A stretch of 64,000 bases of DNA from Phytobacter ursingii. Its GTDB lineage: Bacteria; Pseudomonadota; Gammaproteobacteria; Enterobacterales; Enterobacteriaceae. The notes below the pieces were generated by a model that saw only the letters and a program-made list of their open reading frames with translations, ran no database searches and was not told where the DNA came from. Below, piece after piece: positions 9,173 through 18,737 of the stretch (position 1 is the stretch's first letter; each line of letters starts with the position of its first letter). A program made the position numbers and the translations under genes. The stretch is taken from contig CABDWT010000004.1 of assembly GCA_901456055.1 (NCBI GenBank), positions 992,001 through 1,056,000 on the forward strand, written 5' to 3'.

Positions 9173-10338
9173 ACGATCCTCCCCAGCATAATACTGGTGT
9201 TATTACCGCCAAAGGCGAACGAGTTTGACAAAATCACCGGGCGCGTCAACGGCTGAGGCTGGCGCAAAATGCCACAGGCGGGCAGCGCCGGGTCAATGGG
9301 CGAGAGGGAAAAATCCTGCGGCGGCAGTGGAAGGTCCAACTGCAGGATAAGCATGCTGATGGCGGCTTCGATAATGCCTGCAGCCCCCAGCGTGTGCCCG
9401 GTTAAATGTTTGGTGGAACTGCAAGGTACGCTTTCGCCAAACAGATCATGAATAACTTTCGACTCTATCTGGTCGTTGAGTGTGGTCGCCGTACCGTGCA
9501 AATTGATGTAGCCGACCTCGTCGGGTTGCATTCCGGCATCTGCCAGCGCCTGCTTAATGGCTCGGATTGCCCCTTCACCTTCCGGATGCGGCGCGGAGAT
9601 ATGCCAGGCATCACTTGACTCGCCAACGCCAAGCAGGGCGATAGGCTGCGGTTCTCGGGTGAGCAGCATCAGCGCCGCCCCTTCACCGATGGTAATGCCG
9701 CTACGGTCGCGTGCGAAAGGAAGGCAACGGGTGGGGGATAGCGCTTCAAGGCTATTGAAACCGTTAACCGGCATGCGACTCAGGGTATCTGAACCCCCAA
9801 CGATAACGACATCGGCCAGACCTGCCTCGATCAGGCGTCGACCGCTGATAATGGCACGGGCGCTGGAAGAGCAGGCGGTAGACAACGTATACGCCGGACC
9901 TTCCAGTGCCAGCCAGCGGCTGAGAAAACGCGAGGGGTCACCAAGCTCTTGCTGCGGATATTGCCAGTGCATGCTGGGTTCGTTGTTGAGACGTAATTTA
10001 ACATGCTCGTCCCCTTCATTCAGCCCGGAGGTGCTGGTACCCAACACCACCCCAATGCGATCCCGTCCATAGTGGGCGATAGCCTCTTCCACCTTCGACT
10101 GGATTTGTGCCAGCGCGGCCAATAAAAGTTGGTTATTGCGCGTACGGTGGGCAGAAAAAGCATCGGGTATCGCGGGCAACTCGCCATCCACGCCTGCCAG
10201 TACAGCCTCTGGCTGGTTCATTAGCCAGTCCTTGCGGGCTCGCATCCCCGGAGAAACGCCGCGCACCAGATTGTCTGCAACCTCGGCTGACGTTTTTCCG
10301 AGCGCATTAATGATGCCAACGGCAGAAATATAAATCAT
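9169..10338 (-). CDS. apeO: Beta-ketoacyl-ACP synthase ApeO (elongating KS)
   Basis: A 389-residue ketosynthase. The start is ATG 10338 (MIYISAVG), one base after the DUF3261 gene's stop; a longer in-frame start to 10383 would overlap that gene and is unlikely. Active-site Cys lies in LSTACSSSARAI, histidines in NLHGTATTLND and LTGHTLGAAG. In APE biosynthesis this KS pairs with the chain-length factor ApeC (19527-20249) for iterative elongation. Confidence 0.87.
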   Translation of the reverse strand: MIYISAVGIINALGKTSAEVADNLVRGVSPGMRARKDWLMNQPEAVLAGVDGELPAIPDAFSAHRTRNNQLLLAALAQIQSKVEEAIAHYGRDRIGVVLGTSTSGLNEGDEHVKLRLNNEPSMHWQYPQQELGDPSRFLSRWLALEGPAYTLSTACSSSARAIISGRRLIEAGLADVVIVGGSDTLSRMPVNGFNSLEALSPTRCLPFARDRSGITIGEGAALMLLTREPQPIALLGVGESSDAWHISAPHPEGEGAIRAIKQALADAGMQPDEVGYINLHGTATTLNDQIESKVIHDLFGESVPCSSTKHLTGHTLGAAGIIEAAISMLILQLDLPLPPQDFSLSPIDPALPACGILRQPQPLTRPVILSNSFAFGGNNTSIMLGRIV

Positions 10339-10339
10339 A

Positions 10340-10927
10340 TCAGTCACCCAAATATTGAATGGTGATGTGGTAGTTGAACACATGCTGCTCGATGCTAATC
10401 GGCTCGCGTTTACCTTTGCGCTGCAAATAGATTATCTCAGTGACCAGCTTGCCATGCGCATTGCGTAGCTCGCGTTTGTCGCCGATATCACGCAGCGTCC
10501 AGCTCTTTGGCAACTGTGGCTGCCAGGCTGAAATCGGCCAGTGGCTGAGCATTACATCTGCCAACACCTGGCTGGCTGGCGGCAGTTGCGGCACAATGAT
10601 CGACTGCTCGGTATGCAGCCCTGTGTTGTCATAGGTGGCCAGGAACAGACGGATTCCCACCGATGACAGCCCGGCTAAGGTGACTTTTTTCTCATCCGCA
10701 TTGAGCATCACCATCAGTGACTGTGTTTGCCCGTTAAAGGTACCTGTAAGCAATTGCTGTGAACTCACCGCGGGTGTAATGCCGGGCGCGGGAAGTGTGA
10801 CGCGAGCACCGGGTTCCAGCCATGCCTGAGGGCGACCGTTTTCATCCTGTTTCGTTGAGTGGCTACAGCCTGCCAGCAAGAGCGTTATGCTAAGGGCGCA
10901 GACCTGCCAGAAATTTCGTATCGTCAT
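10340..10927 (-). CDS. apeN: DUF3261 lipoprotein ApeN
   Basis: A 195-residue protein with a lipoprotein signal (LLLAGCSHS, lipid Cys about residue 21) and the DUF3261 family body found in APE clusters. Predicted to sit in the inner leaflet of the outer membrane and help present or move the finished pigment lipid, together with the LolA-like ApeL and the MMPL exporter ApeM. It overlaps the exporter gene by four bases. Confidence 0.8.
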   Translation of the reverse strand: MTIRNFWQVCALSITLLLAGCSHSTKQDENGRPQAWLEPGARVTLPAPGITPAVSSQQLLTGTFNGQTQSLMVMLNADEKKVTLAGLSSVGIRLFLATYDNTGLHTEQSIIVPQLPPASQVLADVMLSHWPISAWQPQLPKSWTLRDIGDKRELRNAHGKLVTEIIYLQRKGKREPISIEQHVFNYHITIQYLGD

Positions 10928-13245
10928 CTTTTATCTCTTTTTTTATTGGGCATCGCCAGCGGGGAAAGCAGGTACGCGGTAAAAATACCGCTGATAAGGA
11001 CAATGCCGAAGCTGCTGATTGCCTGGGTTGCGCTAAAGACCAGCATGCCCAATGTCATCAGCGTGGTGAGCATGGCAAGCGTGATAGCCAGCAGCGACGT
11101 TAGAGGGGTCCCCTGTGGGTTACTGAAAAACAGCGTGTAGTTAATGCCGATCCCCAATACCAGCACCAGCGCCAGCAGTGAGAACAAATTCACCGAATGA
11201 CCGCTCAAGGAGAGCACCGCCAGCCCGCAGCTCAGCGACAGCACCGAGGGTACCATGCTGATAAGCCCTTTACGCCAGCCCAGGCGTGCCATCGCGCCGC
11301 AAGCAATCACCGCCAGTGCTACCACCAGGAGGCTGGTCAGAACGCCACGATAAAGCGCAAAAAGTGAATCGAACGTCTGTTTTCGGTCCACCCAGGCTAC
11401 GCCCGGGTGTTTGTGTGCAAGCGCATCCAGCGCAGCGCTTTCTTTGACGCCGCTAACCGGAATCAGCACACCGCTTGCGCCGCCGGGCAGCGTTAGCCAC
11501 ATCAGACGCCAACCTTCACTGGCCGGGCTGGCAAGCCATGCGTCCACGGAGACAGTCATTGGGCTCAGATCGGGGTCGACATTGGTGAGCCCGGCGCTCT
11601 GCAGCGTGTTCTTCACTGTCGGTACCGCCTGTTGTAAGAGCAAAAGGTCTTGCTGCTGGCGGGTCATCGAATTGAGTGGAACCGTGCGCCAGCCGCTGAT
11701 CTTCCCTTCGTGGCGTGATTGCTCAAGGGTCGGGATAAAATTCTCCATGCGGGTCAGCGTCTCTTCCGGGGTATCGCCATACACCACAAACCACTTTTGA
11801 TCGACACCCTGTCCGGTCAGTCGGGTTATGGCTTTTTCCTGCGCCAGAATGGACTGCGGTAGCGCCTGCAATTGTGCGATATCGTCATCAATATGTAGAC
11901 GTGAAAGCCCGACCAGCGAGAAGATCGCGAGTGCCGTGGGGAGTCCAATGGAGAGAGATTTATTGCGTCGCCAGGCCGCCAGCCAGCGCAACATAAGTGC
12001 CATTGCCGGCACGGGACGTACCGGCAGCCCACGACAGAGCCACGGGTGCCAGAAGATAACCGTCAGGCAGGCAGCACTGAGGCCGCAGGCAGCGAAAACA
12101 GCCATCTGGCGAATGCCGGGGAAGGGGGCCAGCATCATGATGAGATACGCGGCTACCGTGGTGAGCAGCGCAAGCAACAGCGTTTTGCGCACTTTTGCCA
12201 GGCTTTGCCACGGCGTCGCGTGCTCGCCGTGTACCATCCGTTCGGTCAGGTAGTAGAGGGTGTAATCTGCAGAGATACCGATAATGCTCATGCTCATGAC
12301 CAACGTCATCAGATGAAGTTCACCGAAAATCAGCAAGGTGGCGACTATTCCGGCAAGTGCACCCACTGCGATAGAGACAAGGCACAGTAACAACGGTCGC
12401 AGGGAGCGGAAGGTGGCAACAACCAGCAGAATCACCCCCAGGATTGTCGCCACGCCGAGCGTGGAAATATCACGCTTCGCCTGCTGGCTGGCGTAATCGC
12501 TATAGAATATCGTCCCACGCGATAGCAAGCGGGCCTGCGGATACTGCGTTGTTAACGACTGTTCAAGCGTAGACAGGCGGCTAACCAACTGGTGGGTTTG
12601 CTGCATATCGAATGAATTACCCGCCAGCTCGCCGTGCAGCAAATACCAGTAATTGCCGTCATCGTCCTGGGTAACCAGCCAGCCGTCCATTAAGCGCAGG
12701 CGCTGGGTGTTTTGCGCCATTGCCAGTTGCTGTCCGCGCATCAGCATTAGCGGATCGTTTTGCAACTCCTTACCACTGACACCGGAAAATCCTGAATAAA
12801 GCTGCGACAGGATCCATTGCGCCTGTTTTTCTCCGCCGTGTTGCAGCCGTTCGCGCGTGACGCTATCAATCAGCGCGTTGCGATGCTGCCAGAAAAAGGT
12901 TCCCCACTCTTGCTGGCTGGCGGCGTCCATCGGGCCTTTGACGTCAGCGAGCTCCGGGGTTTTGCGCAGTTGCGCATACCACGCCTGAGCCACTTCCGGG
13001 TTGGCGGTTTTACCGGGGCTGACCAGCCAGACAAGCTGCCTGTCCAGGCGCTGCATAAAGCCATCGTTGAGCGCCGGTGGAATGGCCCCCATCGCCTGCT
13101 TGGGCAGCATTGCCAGCACGCTGCTGTTCATTCTGGCCTGTGGCATTAGCATGAGCAGGACGCCCAGCATTGCCAGGCAGGCACAGACCCACAGTAGCAT
13201 CGCGCGACGGGCGTTAGTGAGCGGCAAAGCGTTGGCGTTCGTCAT
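10924..13245 (-). CDS. apeM: MMPL/RND-type exporter ApeM
   Basis: A 773-residue membrane protein with two repeats of one helix, a large periplasmic domain, then five helices. The characteristic core segment ISADYTLYYLTERM (about residue 315) is present, and its counterpart GINYTLFF lies near residue 705. The family exports lipids, carotenoid-like pigments and polyketides. The start at 13245 makes the gene overlap the LolA-like gene by 32 bases; a shorter start at 13200 is possible, and neither has a strong ribosome site. Confidence 0.85.
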   Translation of the reverse strand: MTNANALPLTNARRAMLLWVCACLAMLGVLLMLMPQARMNSSVLAMLPKQAMGAIPPALNDGFMQRLDRQLVWLVSPGKTANPEVAQAWYAQLRKTPELADVKGPMDAASQQEWGTFFWQHRNALIDSVTRERLQHGGEKQAQWILSQLYSGFSGVSGKELQNDPLMLMRGQQLAMAQNTQRLRLMDGWLVTQDDDGNYWYLLHGELAGNSFDMQQTHQLVSRLSTLEQSLTTQYPQARLLSRGTIFYSDYASQQAKRDISTLGVATILGVILLVVATFRSLRPLLLCLVSIAVGALAGIVATLLIFGELHLMTLVMSMSIIGISADYTLYYLTERMVHGEHATPWQSLAKVRKTLLLALLTTVAAYLIMMLAPFPGIRQMAVFAACGLSAACLTVIFWHPWLCRGLPVRPVPAMALMLRWLAAWRRNKSLSIGLPTALAIFSLVGLSRLHIDDDIAQLQALPQSILAQEKAITRLTGQGVDQKWFVVYGDTPEETLTRMENFIPTLEQSRHEGKISGWRTVPLNSMTRQQQDLLLLQQAVPTVKNTLQSAGLTNVDPDLSPMTVSVDAWLASPASEGWRLMWLTLPGGASGVLIPVSGVKESAALDALAHKHPGVAWVDRKQTFDSLFALYRGVLTSLLVVALAVIACGAMARLGWRKGLISMVPSVLSLSCGLAVLSLSGHSVNLFSLLALVLVLGIGINYTLFFSNPQGTPLTSLLAITLAMLTTLMTLGMLVFSATQAISSFGIVLISGIFTAYLLSPLAMPNKKRDKR

Positions 13246-13819
13246 CGGTAAGCGTAGCTGGCGTCAGTCGGTGTTGGGAAAGGACGATATCGGTACGATC
13301 GCCCTGTTTATCGTTAAGCTGGATCGACTCAAGATAAGTCTGCCCGGCGAGGTCAATCGACGCGAAGATCTTATCCAGCGGCGTAGTGACAGGCGTCAGG
13401 CTAAGTGTCCAGCGCCCTTCGCCTTTGTCATGAAAATCGATACGGAAGTTTTGCTCCAGCACTTGGCGATCGGCCTGAAATAGCGCGCGCAACAGGTGAT
13501 TAAACTGGAACATTTGCGGATTATTTTCGGCGGTAATCACCTGTGCAGGCTGATTATTGACGACCTGCACCATGCGGGAATCATCCAGCATTAACATCAT
13601 CGGAAACGGGGCTTTTTGATCCCAGAGCAGACCTTTATCGCGGGCAATCAGCATTTCACCCTGAGAGCGCAGCGGCTGCGCTAGATCTTTAATGACTCGC
13701 GACTGGGCAAAATGGGCTCGGATGACAGGTTGTTCTGTGAAGCGTTGCTGGAGTTCATCAAGCGTGACGGCGTTTACCCATGGGCTGAGCAACAGCATAA
13801 GCAGGGGCCAGTGCTTCAT
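13214..13819 (-). CDS. apeL: LolA-like outer membrane lipoprotein carrier ApeL
   Basis: A 201-residue periplasmic protein with a signal peptide (MKHWPLLMLLLSPWVNA) and a LolA-type beta fold. It probably shuttles the polyene lipid or the lipoprotein partner across the periplasm. The start at 13819 overlaps the thioesterase stop by four bases; the longer in-frame start at 13837 would place charged residues before the signal peptide. Confidence 0.83.
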   Translation of the reverse strand: MKHWPLLMLLLSPWVNAVTLDELQQRFTEQPVIRAHFAQSRVIKDLAQPLRSQGEMLIARDKGLLWDQKAPFPMMLMLDDSRMVQVVNNQPAQVITAENNPQMFQFNHLLRALFQADRQVLEQNFRIDFHDKGEGRWTLSLTPVTTPLDKIFASIDLAGQTYLESIQLNDKQGDRTDIVLSQHRLTPATLTDDERQRFAAH

Positions 13820-14238
13820 GGCATAACTCCTATGCATTCAAACAGAACCGGTGGACTGATAAAGCACAGCTCGCGGCTTTTCTCCTCGACGGCCACCTGG
13901 ATGGTGTAACCGGTGGTGGTGCGTTTTCCCGTCCCGGCATCAAAAATCTGGTAGGCGATGCGCAGGCGGTTTTCATACTCTTCGAGCGTTGCCCGAACGC
14001 GGATACGCTGTTCGAAGGTCAGCACATCGCGGTATTTCACCCGCGTATCGACCACCGGCCAGACATAGCCTGATTCTTTCATCTGGCGATAGCCGTAGTT
14101 GAACTGGTTCAGCAGGGCTTCTCGGGCAATCTCAAAATAGCGGAAGTAGTTGCCGTGCCAGACGACGCCCATCATGTCGACGTCGTGAAACGCAATGGTT
14201 AACTCTACTTCGGTCGTGAAACGGGGATCGTTAAGCAC
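13816..14238 (-). CDS. apeK: Acyl-CoA/ACP thioesterase ApeK
   Basis: A 140-residue 4-hydroxybenzoyl-CoA-thioesterase-type hotdog protein. The signature helix region DVDMMGVVWHGNYFRYFE (about residues 16-33) includes the usual catalytic Asp. It likely releases or edits acyl chains on the carrier protein. Two bases separate it from the glycosyltransferase/acyltransferase gene. Confidence 0.83.
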   Translation of the reverse strand: MLNDPRFTTEVELTIAFHDVDMMGVVWHGNYFRYFEIAREALLNQFNYGYRQMKESGYVWPVVDTRVKYRDVLTFEQRIRVRATLEEYENRLRIAYQIFDAGTGKRTTTGYTIQVAVEEKSRELCFISPPVLFECIGVMP

Positions 14239-14240
14239 CT

Positions 14241-15935
14241 TTACTCCTTATCGGTGACAGCGTCTGGCAACTGCCAGAAATCGAAAAAGTTGAACCAGTC
14301 CAGCGGAGAGAGCAGCGCGTAGTGCTCGAGCCGTTCGGCATAGCGATTGACGGTGTCTTGCAGTGCGGCCTGGCGTTGTGCACGAGGCAGTAACAGCGGA
14401 TTGGCAAAAGGTTCGCAGTGTATATGGAGTTTGTTCTGTTGCTGGATGGCGAAAATAAGCACTACCGGGCAACGTAAAATTGACGCGAGGATAAACGGTC
14501 CCTGCGGGAAGGGCGCGGGCTGGCCCATAAACGGGCTCCAGACCACACGCCAGTCGCTACCGCGCTGACGCTTTACGGCAATGCGATCGCCGACAATTGC
14601 CACCCACTCACCGCGATCCAGCTTCTCTTTGAGCAGCATGGCGGTGTCAGGACCAATATCGGTCACCGGCAGCAGATTGAGTCCGGCCTGCGGCGCCATC
14701 TCTTGCATAATTTGCTTAAAGCGCTGCGCATTTTCGCTAAAGACCAGCGCATTGATGGTTTTGGTGCCATCGAGCTGGGCCAGTGCGCGGCAGGCTTCAA
14801 CATCGCCCAGATGTGATGCCAAAAGCAATTTCCCTTGTGGCGATTCAACCCCCAGCGCGGCTTTTGCGCCCTCGGCAAAGACCACATCGCGATCCAGACG
14901 AAGCTCGCCGCGCCAGCTTGCCACTTTATCCAGCATGGCGTTACCAAAGCGCAGGAAATGCTGATAGCTATTGAGACGGGACGGCTCTGGCAGACCGCGA
15001 AGGGCGAGCTGGACTTTTACGCGGGCGACCCACCCCTGTGAGGCCTGACGTGCGGATGTGGCCGTTAGCCAGTAAACCGCTACCACCGGTCTGAGCAACA
15101 GTGAAAATGCCCGGCGTCCCAGCAGCCGCCAGACGGTCAGCATGATGCGCATTCCCCATAGCCCTTTCACTTCTTCCTGTTTTGCCCAGTGTTGATGGCG
15201 ACGGCGAAACAGCAGGGAAGGGATGCGCGGCAACATGCCGAAAAACAGGCGGGTGTGCATCAGCGAAATGCGCATATTGTCTTTGAGGGCGTCAAAGTGC
15301 GACAGGCCATCCAGCGGGTAGGTCACGCGCGTCGGCACAAAATAGCTGATATTGCCCTGCCAGTAGAGGCGCACCATCACTTCGGTATCGAAATCCATCC
15401 GCTGACCGAGTCTGGTACGTTTCGCCAGTTGCAGGGTCGGCGTTATAGGGTAGACGCGAAACCCGCACATGCTGTCTTTCAGTTGCAGAGAGAGCGTTTC
15501 GATCCACACCCAGATATGAGTCACCCAGCGGCCATACAGTCGCGAACGCGGAATGGAGTCGTCATAGATGGGCTGACCGGAGATCAGCGCTTCCGGGTGC
15601 TGCTTTGACAGCGCCAGCAGCGCCGGGATGTCTTCAATCGCATGCTGCCCGTCGGCATCCACCTGCACGGCGTGCGTAAAGCCGGCCTCGCTTGCTGCCT
15701 CCATACCGCGGATCACCGCAACCCCTTTTCCGGCGTTCTGCGCAAGACGGATCAAGGTGAGCGTCGGGTGGCTGATAGCGAGATCGTCAAGAACCCGACG
15801 GGTAGTGTCATCGCTGCCATCGTCCACGACGATACACGGCAGTTGAAACGGCGCAAGACGAGCAAGTACACGGGCCATCATCGCCCCGTGGTTGTAACAA
15901 GGGATCACCACGCAGGGGGCATAGTTTAGCGACAT
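14241..15935 (-). CDS. apeJ: ApeJ: fused family 2 glycosyltransferase and lipid A-type acyltransferase
   Basis: A 564-residue two-domain protein. The first about 235 residues are a GT2 glycosyltransferase (VVIPCYNHGAMM, VVDDGSDDTTR, and the metal-binding VDADGQH). From about residue 250 it is an HtrB/LpxL-like acyltransferase (LLASHLGDVEACRA holds the HxxxxE-type catalytic motif; later GDRIAVKRQRGS). The pair would link the polyene carboxylate to the sugar/lipid anchor. The fusion is the normal form in APE clusters. Confidence 0.85.
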   Translation of the reverse strand: MSLNYAPCVVIPCYNHGAMMARVLARLAPFQLPCIVVDDGSDDTTRRVLDDLAISHPTLTLIRLAQNAGKGVAVIRGMEAASEAGFTHAVQVDADGQHAIEDIPALLALSKQHPEALISGQPIYDDSIPRSRLYGRWVTHIWVWIETLSLQLKDSMCGFRVYPITPTLQLAKRTRLGQRMDFDTEVMVRLYWQGNISYFVPTRVTYPLDGLSHFDALKDNMRISLMHTRLFFGMLPRIPSLLFRRRHQHWAKQEEVKGLWGMRIMLTVWRLLGRRAFSLLLRPVVAVYWLTATSARQASQGWVARVKVQLALRGLPEPSRLNSYQHFLRFGNAMLDKVASWRGELRLDRDVVFAEGAKAALGVESPQGKLLLASHLGDVEACRALAQLDGTKTINALVFSENAQRFKQIMQEMAPQAGLNLLPVTDIGPDTAMLLKEKLDRGEWVAIVGDRIAVKRQRGSDWRVVWSPFMGQPAPFPQGPFILASILRCPVVLIFAIQQQNKLHIHCEPFANPLLLPRAQRQAALQDTVNRYAERLEHYALLSPLDWFNFFDFWQLPDAVTDKE

Positions 15936-16279
15936 AAACGGATCTTCCCACTGCTTGCGGTATGGCGCGCCTCGCCATCATGGCGTTGATAGCAGAAGGT
16001 CAGCGTCTGTTTTGCTTCCTGCCAGGTCAGCGTCAGCGTGAGGATGTTCCCCGGAATCAGCGGCGACTGGAATTTAATGTTCTGGATGCTGTGAAACCGA
16101 AAGCCCGGCGCGAGTAACTCGCTGGTGTAGTGCATCACCCAGTCGAGTTGTGCGACGCCGGGCAGCAGCGGCTGAACGTTGAAATGACCCTGAAACCAGA
16201 ACAGCGTTGGATCAAGGCACAGGACAATACTGACCTGTTCTGGCGATGTCTGATGACGTTCAATTTCACGGGGTTTCAT
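15926..16279 (-). CDS. apeI: Hotdog dehydratase subunit ApeI
   Basis: A 117-residue FabZ-like hotdog protein (FWFQGHFNVQPLLPGVAQLD, about residues 27-46, the dehydratase His/Pro motif). The start is ATG 16279 (MKPREIERH); it overlaps the ligase gene by 14 bases. It is the expected partner of ApeP. Confidence 0.83.
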   Translation of the reverse strand: MKPREIERHQTSPEQVSIVLCLDPTLFWFQGHFNVQPLLPGVAQLDWVMHYTSELLAPGFRFHSIQNIKFQSPLIPGNILTLTLTWQEAKQTLTFCYQRHDGEARHTASSGKIRLCR

Positions 16280-17627
16280 AAAATAACTCCTGTAATTGCG
16301 TATAGACACGTTTGTTCATTGTGTTAACCGGGATTTCATCAATAACACGCCAGTAGCGAGGTATCGCGACAGGCTCAAGCCAGGGAATGAGCGCACGTCG
16401 CCACGACAGTTCCAGCGCCTCGCCATCATTATTCCGCCAGGCCTGATGCAGGGCATTATCAAGTACCAGTAACACACCAATACTCTGTCGGCCTCCACGC
16501 GATACAGGGAGCGCTGCAGCATCAATAATGCCGTCCAGCGCCATCAGGCGATGTTCAATTTCACTTAATGAAATACGTTTTTCTTCGATTTTTACTACGC
16601 GGCCACGACGTCCATGCAGATGAAAGTGCCCGTTTTCTTCAAAATGCAAAATATCATCAATCAATAGCCCGGCTTTTTCGTCAATCATCGGTGATTTGAC
16701 ACGAAACGCATCGCCTTCTGCAGTAATGCTCACATCAGGAAAGGGCAGCCAGGGGGTGCCATCCTGTAACCGCTGGCGCCAGGCGAGAATCCCCGTTTCC
16801 GTGCTGCCATAGATTTCATCGGGCCAGATGCCAAACCAGCTTTTTACATCCATCACTTCCTTCCATGGCAGCATCCCCCCTGCTGAGAGGACCATGGTGA
16901 CGGGAGGTGGCGTCAACTGGCGATCCAGACGCTTAAGAAAGGCCGGACTGCTGACGAAAAGATAAGTATGCTGAGAGGGCACCGCACTGAGTTGTTCCGC
17001 GTAAAAAATCATTGCTGCATGTAGCGTCAGGCCTAACGACATCGGCAGGAAAATACGAAACGTTAAGCCATACAAATGCTGTGGGAGGACGGAGGCAACG
17101 ACCCTACAGCCCTCCAGCCGTTTGGCAAAGCGTGTGGCCAGAAGCCTGGCTTCTTGATCGAGCGAGGCAATACTCTTTACCACCCGCTTTGGCTGGCCGG
17201 TAGAGCCGGAGGTAAAGATCTCAATAACCTGATTGTCATTAATAACGGGCAATGCTGTGGTCGATGGCAGCATCATTTTTGCCGAATTGACCACCAGAAG
17301 CGCGCCGTTCCAGCCGAGAGTTTTGTCGCTCAGTACACCGTTGAACAGGTCGCGTTGCTCTTCCAGCAATGAAACGCGGCTGTGGCCAGGGACGACAGGC
17401 GTCTTCCCCGTACTCAGGGTTGCCAGTAGCGCGACAATAAACAGATAGCTGTTCTCAAAGCACAGCGCCCAGCGTTCGCCTTCCTGCTGTTGCAGCGCAT
17501 CCATCACCAAAGAGACATCATAACGAAGCTGCCCCAGCGTCCATGTATGCTCGCCTAGCCAGGCCACGGGCGTATCGTCCGGGCGAGTCGTGCTGAGCCA
17601 CTGCGCGATGGGAAGGGTCTGATTCAT
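16266..17627 (-). CDS. apeH: AMP-dependent acyl-ACP ligase ApeH
   Basis: A 453-residue adenylate-forming enzyme: phosphate loop IFTSGSTGQPKRVVK (about residues 138-152), YGSTETG at about 265, and the C-terminal GRRGRVVKIEEKRISL hinge. In characterised APE systems it activates the 4-hydroxybenzoate-derived aryl starter (coumaroyl type) and loads it onto a carrier protein. Overlaps the upstream membrane protein gene by four bases. Confidence 0.85.
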   Translation of the reverse strand: MNQTLPIAQWLSTTRPDDTPVAWLGEHTWTLGQLRYDVSLVMDALQQQEGERWALCFENSYLFIVALLATLSTGKTPVVPGHSRVSLLEEQRDLFNGVLSDKTLGWNGALLVVNSAKMMLPSTTALPVINDNQVIEIFTSGSTGQPKRVVKSIASLDQEARLLATRFAKRLEGCRVVASVLPQHLYGLTFRIFLPMSLGLTLHAAMIFYAEQLSAVPSQHTYLFVSSPAFLKRLDRQLTPPPVTMVLSAGGMLPWKEVMDVKSWFGIWPDEIYGSTETGILAWRQRLQDGTPWLPFPDVSITAEGDAFRVKSPMIDEKAGLLIDDILHFEENGHFHLHGRRGRVVKIEEKRISLSEIEHRLMALDGIIDAAALPVSRGGRQSIGVLLVLDNALHQAWRNNDGEALELSWRRALIPWLEPVAIPRYWRVIDEIPVNTMNKRVYTQLQELFYETP

Positions 17628-18205
17628 GGTTTTTCTCGTTTTAGTAACCGGCTACGCACCAACCACTCACCTGCCATCAGCGTACCGATCAGCAAATAGG
17701 AGATCATGCCGTTCCATGCCGCCCACAACGGCATATCGCCATATATTGCTGTAAACAGGGCAATCCCGCCGTTGAGGATAAAAAACAGACACCATACCTG
17801 AGTAACGCGGCGGGTATACTGTATGCCCTCGGGAGGAAGATGGGGATCGTGCAGACGAGCCAGACGTTCGACCAGCGGCATTGCTGTCCATAGCGATCCG
17901 CCAAAGACAGTAAGCATCACGATATTTACTACGACCGGGTAAAACAGCAGAAGCTGGTGGATGTTGAGCAGAGTGCTGGCGATACACAGCACGATTCCCG
18001 CCAACGCCACGCTTTGCATAACAAAGCGCATCGGCCCGGCTTTTTGCCGCGCCTGACGTAAGCGTAACAGCAGCATGACTGCCATCAATGGTAGCAACCA
18101 CTGCAGGCTGTTATACCTCAAGCCAAACCAAATAATAAATGGCCAGGCCAGCAGTAACACTCCCGTCGCTGCACCTATCCCCGGCAACGCTTTGAAATCG
18201 CGCAC
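17624..18205 (-). CDS. apeG: ApeG-type integral membrane protein
   Basis: A 193-residue protein with six hydrophobic segments and no enzymatic motif. A homologous conserved membrane protein (COG4648 type) occurs at the same place in other APE clusters, between the second carrier protein and the ligase. The start appears to be GTG at 18205, six bases after the carrier protein stop. Role unknown; possibly membrane anchoring or transport. Confidence 0.75.
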   Translation of the reverse strand: MRDFKALPGIGAATGVLLLAWPFIIWFGLRYNSLQWLLPLMAVMLLLRLRQARQKAGPMRFVMQSVALAGIVLCIASTLLNIHQLLLFYPVVVNIVMLTVFGGSLWTAMPLVERLARLHDPHLPPEGIQYTRRVTQVWCLFFILNGGIALFTAIYGDMPLWAAWNGMISYLLIGTLMAGEWLVRSRLLKREKP

Positions 18206-18211
18206 TGTGAA

Positions 18212-18463
18212 TCAGGCTTCTTTCAATAGACGTTCTACCGCTTCGACAACATCCTGAACCGTTCGAACCGCTTTGAACTCTTCCGGTTTGATTTTTTTGC
18301 CGGTTTTTTTCTGTAATTGCACGATCATGTCGACGGCATCAATGCTGTCCAACTCAAGATCTTCGTACAGGCGGGCCTGTGGTTTGATGTCGTCAGGATC
18401 GATTTCAAACAGTTTGGTCAGAAGCGCGGAGACTTCCTGATAGATAGCACGTTGTTCTGTCAT
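18212..18463 (-). CDS. apeF: Acyl carrier protein ApeF
   Basis: An 83-residue carrier protein. The phosphopantetheine Ser lies in LELDSIDAVDMI (about residue 38). I start at ATG 18463 (MTEQRAIYQ), after the first carrier gene's stop; a 119-residue in-frame extension to 18571 overlaps that gene and reads as noise. Two carrier proteins are normal for APE clusters. Confidence 0.87.
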   Translation of the reverse strand: MTEQRAIYQEVSALLTKLFEIDPDDIKPQARLYEDLELDSIDAVDMIVQLQKKTGKKIKPEEFKAVRTVQDVVEAVERLLKEA

Positions 18464-18476
18464 AAAAGGCTCGTTC

Positions 18477-18737
18477 TCAGGCGCGTTGTGAATGAATAAA
18501 AGAGGCCAGTGTTGCCACGGAATAAAAATGCTGTCGCATTTCTTCACTTTCAGCTGAAAGCACGATGCCATACTGATTTTTCACCGCCAGACCAAGCTCA
18601 AGCGCGTCAATAGAATCCAGACCCAACCCATCCCCGAATAGTGCTGCATCGGTGTTGATATCTTCCGCCGTCAACTCATCAAGGTTTAACGTATTGATAA
18701 TAAGATTTTTAATTTCGAGATAAAGCGCTTGCATCAT
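18477..18737 (-). CDS. apeE: Acyl carrier protein ApeE
   Basis: An 86-residue carrier protein with the attachment Ser in GLGLDSIDALELG (about residue 42). Adjacent ATG codons at 18737 and 18734 are both possible. The start lies within the end of the acyltransferase gene. In characterised systems ApeE carries the growing chain. Confidence 0.87.
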   Translation of the reverse strand: MMQALYLEIKNLIINTLNLDELTAEDINTDAALFGDGLGLDSIDALELGLAVKNQYGIVLSAESEEMRQHFYSVATLASFIHSQRA